DNA of 8,154 nt from the NCBI GenBank assembly GCA_958346135.1, contig CATVQN010000036.1:1-8154 (forward strand), given 5' to 3'. The translations under genes and the position numbers were made by a program. The notes under the pieces are model-generated. The model worked only from the letters and a program-made list of their open reading frames with translations, was not told the DNA's origin and did not search any database. Below are positions 1-6,381 of the stretch, piece by piece (positions within the stretch are counted from its first letter, which is position 1; every line of letters begins with the position of its first letter). The stretch is from an uncultured Eubacteriales bacterium (GTDB lineage: Bacteria > Bacillota > Clostridia > Monoglobales > Monoglobaceae).

Positions 1-486
1 ATCCTCTGCCGAATAGATTCCCAAGGCATTTGCGTTGAGCAGAAAGGCATCTTCTCCGTTTTGAGAAATAAATTCGTCAATCTTGGCGATATTATCTTCT
101 ACATCCGCATCGTCAAACGTAACGCCATGCCGGGACGCAAACTGTATCAGCAGTTTTTCCGTCATGACGGCATTTAAGGCATCGTCAATGATTTCATCCC
201 GAAGCGGCTTGCCCGAAGACGCCATCTTAGACCAGTCGAAGTTTTCAATATCGGCATTTTCCTTTGCGGCCTTTAGCATAGCGGCATTGTAAACGTAATA
301 GCCAAATTCGCCGGCGGCGATATCCTCCCCGTCAACTGACGCAAGCACCGTACCGGGCGCAAGCTCTGCCGCAGCATTCTCTGTCTGTGTCGGGTTGGTT
401 TCCTGGTTCTGATTCTTACAGCTCGCAAGACAAGTCAGGCACAAGACCGTAGCAACGGACAAAATCATCATATTTTTCAGTTTCAT
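1..486 (-). CDS. PrsA/SurA-like lipoprotein, putative foldase (partial, N-terminal part only)
   Basis: The reading frame is open from the ATG at 486 to the window edge (162 codons); the C-terminus lies outside. The protein starts with a lipoprotein signal: MKLK, a hydrophobic stretch, then the lipobox L20-A21-S22-C23, so Cys23 should be lipidated and the protein anchored on the outer face of the membrane. A polar, Asn/Gln/Thr-rich linker follows (about 24-42). From about residue 46 comes VLASVDGEDIAAGEFGYYVY, which matches the opening of SurA/PrsA-type N-terminal chaperone domains (V-x-V-D/N-G-x-x-I-x-x-x-E-F), followed by helices rich in Lys, Glu and Asp. A peptidyl-prolyl isomerase (parvulin) domain would come later, so its presence cannot be judged. 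The start is supported by GAGG at 494-497, 7 nt upstream of the ATG. Lipoprotein status is seen directly; the foldase role is inferred from the N-terminal pattern. Confidence 0.8.
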   Translation of the reverse strand, partial: MKLKNMMILSVATVLCLTCLASCKNQNQETNPTQTENAAAELAPGTVLASVDGEDIAAGEFGYYVYNAAMLKAAKENADIENFDWSKMASSGKPLRDEIIDDALNAVMTEKLLIQFASRHGVTFDDADVEDNIAKIDEFISQNGEDAFLLNANALGIYSAED

Positions 487-521
487 ATTTTAACCTCAAT
501 TCGAAAAATTTTTTTGATATA

Positions 522-550
522 GTTATAACAAAAATATCTCCAAAAGTCAA
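522..550 (-). promoter_or_regulatory. Sigma-A-type promoter of the lipoprotein gene
   Basis: On the minus strand, TTGACT (-35, 545-550) is followed by a 17-bp spacer and TATAAC (-10, 522-527). Each box differs from consensus by one base and the spacing is optimal. Transcription should start near position 515, giving a leader of about 30 nt before the ATG at 486. It lies downstream of the groEL terminator, so the lipoprotein gene probably has its own transcript. Confidence 0.8.
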
Positions 551-559
551 GCGTATATC

Positions 560-596
560 CTAGGGAAACGCTGATTATATAACGCCGTTTTCCTAG
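560..596. repeat. Inverted repeat upstream of the lipoprotein promoter
   Basis: Arms 560-570 (CTAGGGAAACG) and 586-596 (CGTTTTCCTAG) are reverse complements except at one position (565/591), with a 15-nt AT-rich centre. The right-hand neighbour is the groEL terminator; the left-hand neighbour is the -35 box of the lipoprotein promoter, 9 bp away. No T-run follows on the minus strand, so it is a poor intrinsic terminator. It could be an operator for the lipoprotein promoter or a transcript-end structure. No known regulator site is recognised. Confidence 0.5.
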
Positions 597-603
597 ATTT
601 TTC

Positions 604-641
604 AAAGAAAAACGCCCCCGCCGCAAATGCGGCAAAGGGGC
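604..641 (-). terminator. Rho-independent terminator of groES-groEL
   Basis: Read on the minus strand, 15 nt past the groEL stop, GCCCC (641-637) and GCCGC (633-629) pair with GCGGC (624-620) and GGGGC (618-614) around an ATTT loop, with a small asymmetric internal loop of three versus one unpaired bases. The stem is followed by GTTTTTCTTT. A GC-rich stem, a short loop and a T-run placed directly after groEL make this a convincing terminator. Confidence 0.85.
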
Positions 642-655
642 ATATTCACTCATTC

Positions 656-2290
656 TTAGTACATTCCGCCGCCTGCACCGGCCATTGCAGCCGATGCCGC
701 CGCATCTGCCGCAGGATCCGGCTTGTCCGCAACAATACTCTCGGTGGTCAGAATCATGGACGCAATACTTGATGCATTCTCCAGAGCAGACCGTGTAACC
801 TTAGTAGGATCTACAATACCGCCCTTAATCATATCCATATATTCTCCAGCCAGCGCATTGTAGCCGATACCGGTTTCACTCGCCTTGATTTTGTCAACCA
901 CAACACTGCCCTCAACGCCGGCATTAAATGCGATCTGGCGAACCGGTTCTTCCAGCGCACGCAGAACAATCTGTACACCGGTCTTTTCGTCGCCGTCACA
1001 GGTATCAAGCAGCGCTTCTACTGCCGGAATTGCATTGATAAATGCAGTACCGCCGCCGGCAACAATACCTTCCTCTACTGCGGCACGGGTTGCGGCAAGC
1101 GCATCCTCGATTCTCAGCTTCTGCTCCTTCATTTCAACCTCGGTTGCAGCACCTACTTTAATGACTGCAACACCGCCGGCCAGCTTTGCCAGACGCTCCA
1201 TCAGCTTCTCTTTGTCAAACTCAGAAGAGGTCTCTTCAATCTGCGCACGGATATTGGCAACCCGCTTTGCGATTTCTTCCTTGTCGCCCATACCGTCTAC
1301 AATGATGGTGTTCTCCTTCTGTACCTTTACCTGACGGGCACGACCCAACTGATCGATAGTCGTATCCTTCAGATCCAGACCGACGTCCTCGGAAATTACC
1401 TGGCCGCCGGTTAAAATGGCAATATCGGTAAGCATCTCTTTTCTTCTGTCACCAAAGCCCGGTGCCTTTACGGCAACACAGGTGAAGGTACCACGCAGTT
1501 TATTGACAACCAAGGTAGAAAGCGCTTCGCCTTCCACATCCTCTGCGATAATCAAAAGTTTCTTGCCGGACTGTACGATTTGCTCCAAAAGCGGGAGAAT
1601 TTCCTGGATATTGGAAATCTTCTTATCCGTAATGAGGATATAAGCATCATCGAGTACCGCTTCCATCTTATCGGTATCGGTTACCATATAAGGTGCGATA
1701 TAGCCGCGGTCAAACTGCATTCCCTCTACAACCTCGGAATAGGTTTCAGCAGTCTTGGACTCCTCTACCGTAATAACACCGTCATTGGTTACCTTTTCCA
1801 TTGCATCCGCAATCAAGGTACCAACGCTTTCGCTTGCGGCAGAAACCGAGGCAACCCGTGCAATGTCATCCTTGCCGCTGACTTTCTTGCTTCCGTCTAT
1901 AATTTCCTTTACGGCAGCGTCTACCGCTTTTGCCATACCCTTACGAACAATCATGGGATTGGCACCGGCAGCTACGTTCTTCATACCCTCGCGCACTAAG
2001 GCTTGTGCCAGCAAGGTTGCGGTCGTTGTACCGTCGCCTGCGATGTCGTTTGTCTTGGTAGCAACCTCTTTGACCAGCTGAGCGCCCATATTTTCAAAGG
2101 GATCCTCCAGCTCGATTTCCTTTGCGATGGTAACACCGTCATTGGTAATCAGCGGTGCGCCGTATTTTTTGTCAAGAACCACATTTCTTCCCTTGGGACC
2201 CAAGGTTACTTTTACTGCATCTGCCAGCTGATTTACGCCGCTCTCCAGCGCATGTCTGGCTTCTTCACCAAATAAAATCTGCTTTGCCAT
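656..2290 (-). CDS. groEL: Chaperonin GroEL (60 kDa, Hsp60)
   Basis: ATP-dependent cytosolic chaperonin that, with GroES, encloses and refolds non-native proteins in a double-heptamer cage. The product is 544 aa, full length for the family. ATP-site motifs are intact: TLGPKGRNVVLD (29-40), NDGVT with D51, and GDGTTT with D86; D51 and D86 correspond to the ATPase residues D52 and D87 of the E. coli protein. The family signature AAVEEGIVAGGG lies near residue 405. The C-terminus is the usual flexible Gly/Met tail, here ending AGAGGGMY. The ATG at 2290 has CCTCC at 2300-2304 (GGAGG on the sense strand), 9 nt upstream. groES lies 23 bp upstream with no terminator between, so the two are cotranscribed; a hairpin follows the stop. 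Nothing suggests truncation or a non-canonical paralogue. Confidence 0.99.
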   Translation of the reverse strand: MAKQILFGEEARHALESGVNQLADAVKVTLGPKGRNVVLDKKYGAPLITNDGVTIAKEIELEDPFENMGAQLVKEVATKTNDIAGDGTTTATLLAQALVREGMKNVAAGANPMIVRKGMAKAVDAAVKEIIDGSKKVSGKDDIARVASVSAASESVGTLIADAMEKVTNDGVITVEESKTAETYSEVVEGMQFDRGYIAPYMVTDTDKMEAVLDDAYILITDKKISNIQEILPLLEQIVQSGKKLLIIAEDVEGEALSTLVVNKLRGTFTCVAVKAPGFGDRRKEMLTDIAILTGGQVISEDVGLDLKDTTIDQLGRARQVKVQKENTIIVDGMGDKEEIAKRVANIRAQIEETSSEFDKEKLMERLAKLAGGVAVIKVGAATEVEMKEQKLRIEDALAATRAAVEEGIVAGGGTAFINAIPAVEALLDTCDGDEKTGVQIVLRALEEPVRQIAFNAGVEGSVVVDKIKASETGIGYNALAGEYMDMIKGGIVDPTKVTRSALENASSIASMILTTESIVADKPDPAADAAASAAMAGAGGGMY

Positions 2291-2313
2291 TTTATATTAC
2301 CTCCAAATTAAGA

Positions 2314-2598
2314 TTAGTCTACCTTTGCTAAAATATCGCTTTGCTTTAAGATGGTGTACTCCACGCCGTCCAGCTTAACCTCGGTGCCGGCATACTTGCT
2401 CATCAGCACTCTGTCGCCTACCGCAAGCTCCATATTGACTTCCTTGCCGTCTACAACGCCGCCGGGGCCAACTGCAACAACCTCAGCCACCTGGGGCTTT
2501 TCTTTGGCAGAGCCTGCCAAAATAATACCGCTTTTGGTGGTTTCCTCCGCTTCCAGCATCTTGATGACTACTCTGTCAGCCAATGGTTTGATATTCAT
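2314..2598 (-). CDS. groES: Co-chaperonin GroES (10 kDa, Hsp10)
   Basis: Heptameric lid of the GroEL folding chamber. The 94-aa product has the expected length and opens with MNIKPLADRVVIK, the typical GroES start. The mobile loop is EETTKSGIIL (18-27), whose IIL tripeptide (25-27) contacts the GroEL apical domain. The conserved core VVAVGPGG and the GDRVLMSKYAGTEV segment are present, and the chain ends in a typical hydrophobic strand plus ILAKVD. A strong ribosome binding site (AGGAGGT on the sense strand, 2605-2611) sits 6 nt before the ATG. It is the first gene of the operon and lies directly behind the CIRCE element, so its expression should rise when HrcA is inactivated by heat or misfolded protein load. 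Confidence 0.99.
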   Translation of the reverse strand: MNIKPLADRVVIKMLEAEETTKSGIILAGSAKEKPQVAEVVAVGPGGVVDGKEVNMELAVGDRVLMSKYAGTEVKLDGVEYTILKQSDILAKVD

Positions 2599-2635
2599 AA
2601 TAGGACCTCCTCACAGGTTTTAATTTTCTTCCTTG

Positions 2636-2662
2636 TTAGCACTCTACCTCTTTGAGTGCTAA
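2636..2662. promoter_or_regulatory. CIRCE operator (HrcA binding site)
   Basis: TTAGCACTC (2636-2644), a 9-bp spacer, and GAGTGCTAA (2654-2662) form a perfect copy of the CIRCE consensus TTAGCACTC-N9-GAGTGCTAA, with no mismatch in either arm. It lies 37 bp upstream of the groES ATG, over the expected transcription start, so bound HrcA would block initiation. In the mRNA it would also form a hairpin at the 5' end. The hrcA gene is not in the window. Confidence 0.98.
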
Positions 2663-2669
2663 CATGTGT

Positions 2670-2698
2670 ATAATACTCAAAATAAATGCAGAAATCAA
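2670..2698 (-). promoter_or_regulatory. Sigma-A-type promoter of groES-groEL
   Basis: On the minus strand, TTGATT (-35, 2693-2698), a 17-bp spacer and TATTAT (-10, 2670-2675) lie 7 bp upstream of the CIRCE, placing the start point at or just inside the operator. A weaker second candidate further upstream (TTGATA at 2726-2731, AATAAT at 2704-2709, 16-bp spacer) may add basal transcription but is much less certain. Confidence 0.75.
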
Positions 2699-2814
2699 AC
2701 CTGATTATTCGCAAATACAAACGGTTATCAAAGATTATTTTAGATTATCTCATAAATATGCAAATTTTCTACCTTTTTCCTTTTTTTCTAATTTAGTCAT
2801 GAAGAACAAACAAA

Positions 2815-2830
2815 GCGGACAGGGGTCTAT
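2815..2830. repeat. Imperfect direct repeat, left copy (beyond the 3' end of the ATPase gene)
   Basis: GCGGACAGGGGTCTAT matches GCGGACAAGGGTTCAT at 5555-5570 at 13 of 16 positions in the same orientation. The two copies flank the ATPase gene, about 40 bp beyond each end. The identity is not a recognised element. No transposase or target-site duplication is visible, so it could be a regulator site or chance similarity. Confidence 0.4.
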
Positions 2831-2869
2831 CGTTTATAGGTAAATTGTATGAATGTCCCACTTTATTGC

Positions 2870-5515
2870 CTAGGAAACAGAGCGGTTTCTCATAAGCAGC
2901 TTGCGCAGCAAATCCAGCGGAATAATGGTGATTGCAAGGGAGAGGATAAGCATCCATTCCGAAAAGACAAGGCCGGCTGTGCGGAGAAGGGCACCGCCGT
3001 AGTAGGTCATTAAAACCTGCGTTGTGCCAATGCCCAGCATCACAATCAAAAACTGTTTATTCAGCGCCAGGTTCTCCAAAAGGTCAATGCTGTCTGTACG
3101 GGCGTTAAAAGCGTTAAAAATACAGATAAAAATGAAAAAGGTAAAATAACCCGTATAGAAATAGATGTCATTTTCTCCCGGACGAAAGCATTGCCGGATG
3201 CTGGGAGAGATGAAAAAGAGAAGACTCAGGGCGCAAATATATAATCCGTTCCAAATAATAGAACTCCACATTTTGGAATCCAAGATTTCCTCCTCCCGCC
3301 GCTTGGAATGTTCTAAGAGATACCGTTTCAGCGCCGGCTCGCCGCCAAATGCAATGGCCGCAAGGCTGTCAATCATCAGGTTGGTCCAGATCATCTGAGA
3401 GATATCCAAAGGCTTTTCCACCCCTACAATGGGGCCTAAAATCGAAATGGTCACCGCCGCCACATTGATGGTGAGCTGAAACTGGATAAACCGCTTGATA
3501 CTTTTATAGATGGTTCTGCCGTAGAGGACCGCATTGCGAATCGAAAGAAAATTATCGTCCAGAATCACAATATCCCCGGCCTCCTTGGCTACGTCGGAGC
3601 CGGAGCCCATGGCAAAGCCCACGTCCGCACGCTTGAGCGCCGGGGCGTCATTGACGCCGTCGCCGGTCATGCCCACCACCAGATTGAGCTCCTGGGCAAT
3701 CCGCACCAGCCGGCTTTTATCGGTAGGCAGTGCACGAGCAATGACTCTAAGCTTTGGAAACAGCGATTTCAGCTCCTGATCGCTCATGGCATTTAATTCT
3801 CGAGAAGTCAATACCAGTTGATCCTTCTCGGTGTAAAGCCCGGCGTCCTTGGCGATGGCAACGGCGGTTTCGCGCCGGTCTCCGGTGATCATGACAACCT
3901 GGATTCCGGCACGCTGCACCTCCTCTATGGCGGCTCTGGCCTCCCGGCGCACCTCATCACGAATGGCAACCAAGCCCACTAAAACCATCTCCTTGGGCAG
4001 GCTCTCACCCTGGAGCGGTTTTTCCGATGCGGTCAGTGCCAGAATCCGAATGGCACGGCTTGCCAGACGGTCAATTTCCCGCTCCAGTCTGCCCATGTCC
4101 GTTAAGGGAACCAAAACGCCGTCTTTGTTGTAATATTCCTTGCATCTGGGCAGCAAAAGCTCCGGCGCCCCCTTAAAGAAGGACAAATTGCAGGCGCCTT
4201 TGACCTGAGCGGCCGAAAATTTGTTGTCCGAGCGGAAGGGAATATCCATGACTACATCGATTCCCTCCATAGATACAAATCTGGGGCCCACAAACCGAAG
4301 CAGCGCCTTTTCCGTGGCGTTGCCGCCGATGATTTTTTTACCGGAGAATTTTGCAGACGCATTGGCCAAGACGGAGCGGCCGGTGATCTGTTTTAAGCCG
4401 TCCGGTATTTGCGAGAAGCTTTCGTAAGCATTGGCTTCTCCGTCCAGCAGGGAAATGACCTCCAGACAGCCTTTGGTAATGGTTCCCGTCTTATCCGAAA
4501 ACAGGATATTGATGCTCCCGGAGGTTTCGATACCGATCAGCTTTCGTACCAGCACCTTCGATTTGAGCATTTTTTTCATATTGATGGAGCAGACAATGGC
4601 AATCATCAGCGGAAGTCCCTCGGGAACAGCAACCACAATCACAATGATACCGATAATCAGAGCGCTCACTAAATCGGACACAACCTGGGCGGTGTCAGAG
4701 AGATATTGCAGCGTTGCCTGGATTTGGAACCCCTGCTCCAAAACTGCTTTTTGCAAAAAGGAAATGACCACCAATAAAATGGCACTGATATAACCGAATT
4801 TACTGATGCTTTTGGCAAGGCTCCGAAGCTTTAGGGTCAGAGGGCTGTCGGGAATCTCTGTCTGGGTCTCATGGGTCATTTTTCCGTAAACCGTATGATC
4901 GCCCACCGCATCCACACGCATGGTACATTCGCCGGAGCATACCACACTGCCCCGATACAGACTGGTTTGATTCCAAAAATCCACCAGCTGAGATTTTCCG
5001 GCCGGGGAATCGGAATCGGCCTGTTTGAGGATTTCCTTGCTCTCGCCGTTGAGCGGAGATTGATCGACCATAATATGCCCGGCGGCAATCCGGCCGTCTG
5101 CCGGAATCATATCACCGGTTTGCAGCAGTACCATATCCCCTACTACCAAATCGGAAATGGGAAGCTCTGTGAGCTGGCCGTTACGGTAGACCTTGCACAA
5201 AATGCGTGAGGCCTCCTCCTGGAGCTTTTGAAAGGTGTTTTCATTATTAAACTCCGACAGCGCACTGACAAAGGTGGAAATCAAAATGGACAAAAAAATG
5301 CCGGTACACTCATGCCAGTCCACCTTGCCGAAAAAAGTAAAAACGATATTGATGCCCAGCGCCACCAGCAAAACAATGATGATAGGATCATCAAATTTAC
5401 TCCAATAGGTCTGCCAAAAGGTGGTTCTCGGTTTTTCCGAAAGCGCATTGCTTCCCTCTCGTTTTCTAGACTCTTCTGCCTCTTTGGCAGTCAATCCCTG
5501 AAACTGTTTCATCAT
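2870..5515 (-). CDS. PMCA-type calcium-transporting P-type ATPase (P-type IIB)
   Basis: Integral membrane pump, 881 aa, that would export Ca2+ from the cytosol using ATP. Domains in order: N-terminal cation-ATPase segment; M1-M2 (about 44-90); actuator domain with NGES at 156-159 (usually TGES); M3-M4 with VAVPEGLP (295-302); the phosphorylation motif DKTGT, Asp341; nucleotide-binding KGAPE (448-452); TGD (544-546); the hinge TGDGVNDAP (617-625); then M5-M10. Putative ligands are E299 (M4), N684 (M5), N712 and D716 (M6). The M5 acid of SERCA is replaced by Ala, and M6 reads WTNLMID, as in plasma-membrane Ca2+ pumps, which suggests a single Ca2+ per cycle. No calmodulin-binding tail is present. 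GGAGG (5520-5524) lies 4 nt from the ATG at 5515 and 7 nt from a second ATG at 5512, so the second may be used. Mn2+ or another cation cannot be excluded as substrate. Confidence 0.93.
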   Translation of the reverse strand: MMKQFQGLTAKEAEESRKREGSNALSEKPRTTFWQTYWSKFDDPIIIVLLVALGINIVFTFFGKVDWHECTGIFLSILISTFVSALSEFNNENTFQKLQEEASRILCKVYRNGQLTELPISDLVVGDMVLLQTGDMIPADGRIAAGHIMVDQSPLNGESKEILKQADSDSPAGKSQLVDFWNQTSLYRGSVVCSGECTMRVDAVGDHTVYGKMTHETQTEIPDSPLTLKLRSLAKSISKFGYISAILLVVISFLQKAVLEQGFQIQATLQYLSDTAQVVSDLVSALIIGIIVIVVAVPEGLPLMIAIVCSINMKKMLKSKVLVRKLIGIETSGSINILFSDKTGTITKGCLEVISLLDGEANAYESFSQIPDGLKQITGRSVLANASAKFSGKKIIGGNATEKALLRFVGPRFVSMEGIDVVMDIPFRSDNKFSAAQVKGACNLSFFKGAPELLLPRCKEYYNKDGVLVPLTDMGRLEREIDRLASRAIRILALTASEKPLQGESLPKEMVLVGLVAIRDEVRREARAAIEEVQRAGIQVVMITGDRRETAVAIAKDAGLYTEKDQLVLTSRELNAMSDQELKSLFPKLRVIARALPTDKSRLVRIAQELNLVVGMTGDGVNDAPALKRADVGFAMGSGSDVAKEAGDIVILDDNFLSIRNAVLYGRTIYKSIKRFIQFQLTINVAAVTISILGPIVGVEKPLDISQMIWTNLMIDSLAAIAFGGEPALKRYLLEHSKRREEEILDSKMWSSIIWNGLYICALSLLFFISPSIRQCFRPGENDIYFYTGYFTFFIFICIFNAFNARTDSIDLLENLALNKQFLIVMLGIGTTQVLMTYYGGALLRTAGLVFSEWMLILSLAITIIPLDLLRKLLMRNRSVS

Positions 5516-5519
5516 GATA

Positions 5520-5524
5520 CCTCC
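5520..5524 (-). promoter_or_regulatory. Ribosome binding site of the ATPase gene, choosing between tandem ATGs
   Basis: GGAGG on the minus strand is followed by TATC and two consecutive ATG codons. The spacing is 4 nt to the first (5515) and 7 nt to the second (5512). The second is the better spaced; the difference is one Met residue. Confidence 0.7.
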
Positions 5525-5537
5525 GCTTTTGTTTTCT

Positions 5538-5566
5538 GTTATACCTAAACTTATGCGGACAAGGGT
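5538..5566 (-). promoter_or_regulatory. Possible promoter of the ATPase gene (weak)
   Basis: On the minus strand TATAAC (5538-5543) is a good -10 box, 22 nt upstream of the ATG. At a 17-bp spacing the -35 hexamer would be ACCCTT (5561-5566), which is far from consensus; a better TTGTCC lies only 13 bp away. The weak -35 overlaps the repeat at 5555-5570, so an activator site is conceivable. Confidence 0.35.
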
Positions 5567-5580
5567 TCATTTATTCCGCA
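5554..5580. repeat. Small inverted repeat in the divergent ATPase/ytaF intergenic region
   Basis: TGCGGA (5554-5559) and TCCGCA (5575-5580) form a perfect 6-bp stem around a 15-nt centre. A second short stem, CCAC/GTGG (5581-5584 with 5589-5592), follows at once. Neither has a T-run on either strand. It contains the right copy of the repeat described at 5555-5570. Confidence 0.4.
5555..5570. repeat. Imperfect direct repeat, right copy (upstream of the ATPase gene)
   Basis: GCGGACAAGGGTTCAT, 13 of 16 matches to 2815-2830. This copy overlaps the place where a -35 box of the ATPase promoter would be, while the other copy lies past the ATPase stop codon. Similarity fades on both sides of these 16 bases. 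Confidence 0.4.
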
Positions 5581-5633
5581 CCACATGGGTGGCTTTCCAT
5601 AAAATAAAAGAGAGTACATTTTTTGGCATATAC

Positions 5634-5648
5634 GGGCAGAAACTGCCC
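5634..5648 (+). other. Hairpin in the ytaF leader
   Basis: GGGCAG-AAA-CTGCCC is a perfect 6-bp stem with a 3-nt loop, ending 12 nt before the AGGAGG of ytaF. No T-run follows, so it is not a terminator. It could protect the transcript end or affect translation. It does not match the manganese-sensing yybP-ykoY riboswitch. Confidence 0.4.
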
Positions 5649-5660
5649 TGCTTGCAATAA

Positions 5661-5666
5661 AGGAGG
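5661..5666 (+). promoter_or_regulatory. Ribosome binding site deciding the ytaF start
   Basis: AGGAGG lies 10 nt before the ATG at 5677. The frame stays open upstream to a TTG at 5623, but that codon has no Shine-Dalgarno sequence and the added residues (MAYTGRNCPACNKGGLSC) look unlike the family, so the ATG at 5677 is preferred. Confidence 0.8.
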
Positions 5667-5676
5667 TTTATCTTGT

Positions 5677-6330
5677 ATGCTGTCGTTATTTCTGATGGCT
5701 TTTTCACTCAGTATTGACGCACTGGGCGTCGGCATTGCCTACGGGCTGAAAAAAATCAGAATCCCGCTGTCCTCCGGGATTCTGATGAGCTTTATGTCCT
5801 TTTGCTGTGCACTGATTGCAGTCGGAGCGGGAAAGCTGCTCTACACCGTTTTACCGCCCAAAGCCGGCGGCTGGCTCAGCGTGCTGATTCTGGTTTCTAT
5901 GGGAATCTATATGATCGATACCGCACGAAAGCTGCGGAAAAATCCGGAGGATCAAAGCATCGGACAGCCGTCTCCGTCGGTGCAAAAGCAGATGGTTTTA
6001 GAGTTTTTGGGACTTACCATTACCATTATTCAAAACCCGCCAAAGGGTGATTTTGACGATTCCAAGGTCATCGAGCGAAACGAGGCGGTCTATCTCGGCC
6101 TTGCCCTTTCTCTGGATTCTTTAGGTGCCGGAATCGGATACAGCATGGGAGCTTCCTCGGTGTTTCTGCTGCCCTTTTGTATCTGCCTGTTTCAGTTTTT
6201 GTTTTTAACGCTCGGCACCGGACTCGGAAAGCACATTTCCCGCCTGCATATCCATGAGACGTTCTTCTCCCTTCTGCCGGGCATTATTATGCTACTGCTT
6301 GCGGCCTTGCGTATTTTGGGGTCATTTTAA
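5677..6330 (+). CDS. ytaF: YtaF-family (MntP-related) sporulation membrane protein
   Basis: Multi-pass membrane protein of 217 aa from the chosen ATG, close to the usual YtaF length. It has two related halves typical of the DUF204/MntP superfamily. The first carries SLSIDALGVGIAYG with Asp14 in the first helix; the second carries SLDSLGAGIGYSMG with Asp147. These conserved acidic residues in helices match the ion-binding positions of MntP-type manganese exporters. Between the halves lies a hydrophilic loop (about 84-105), then LGLTITIIQNPPKGDFDDSK and VIERNEAVYLG, a region characteristic of YtaF rather than MntP. The exact role of YtaF in sporulation is not known to me; metal transport is inferred by homology. 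It is transcribed divergently from the Ca2+ ATPase, and no convincing sigma-A promoter is visible in its 160-bp upstream region, which would fit a sporulation sigma factor but does not prove it. Confidence 0.88.
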   Translation: MLSLFLMAFSLSIDALGVGIAYGLKKIRIPLSSGILMSFMSFCCALIAVGAGKLLYTVLPPKAGGWLSVLILVSMGIYMIDTARKLRKNPEDQSIGQPSPSVQKQMVLEFLGLTITIIQNPPKGDFDDSKVIERNEAVYLGLALSLDSLGAGIGYSMGASSVFLLPFCICLFQFLFLTLGTGLGKHISRLHIHETFFSLLPGIIMLLLAALRILGSF

Positions 6331-6364
6331 AGGGGCCGCACCGAACCGGTGCGGCCCCTTTAAA
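6326..6364. terminator. Perfect bidirectional hairpin between convergent ytaF and GH31 genes
   Basis: TTTAAAGGGGCCGCACCG (6326-6343) pairs perfectly with 6347-6364 around a 3-nt loop (AAC), an 18-bp stem without mismatch. The TAA stop of ytaF (6328-6330) lies inside the left arm. The GC core flanked by AAA/TTT on both sides suits termination in both directions, although the T-run is only three bases before AAA on each strand. The GH31 stop is 17 bp beyond its right edge. Confidence 0.88.
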
Positions 6365-6381
6365 GGATATGATATCCATTC

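Noticed and set aside
885..2275. Several long plus-strand open frames opposite groEL
   Set aside because: They are antisense shadows of a highly conserved gene; their Ser/Thr/Ala-rich products have no family features and no ribosome sites were evident.
2652..2843. A 63-codon plus-strand frame starting with TTG in the groES upstream region
   Set aside because: It begins inside the CIRCE element, runs across the groES promoter on the opposite strand, has no ribosome binding site, and its AT-rich product resembles nothing known.
5554..5583. A tRNA-like 3' end (GGGTTCAT followed by TCCGCACCA)
   Set aside because: No anticodon arm, D arm or proper T stem can be drawn upstream; the resemblance is limited to a few bases.
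5516..5676. A yybP-ykoY manganese riboswitch, expected from the neighbouring gene families
   Set aside because: The conserved GGGGAGUAG-type core and the paired downstream element are not found on either strand.
5623..5676. An 18-codon N-terminal extension of ytaF from a TTG start
   Set aside because: The extension crosses the leader hairpin and the AGGAGG, has no ribosome site, and does not look like the family N-terminus.
6365..6377. Short palindrome GGATATgATATCC between the terminator and the GH31 stop
   Set aside because: Six-base arms in an AT-rich gap between convergent genes can easily arise by chance and no function is suggested by position.
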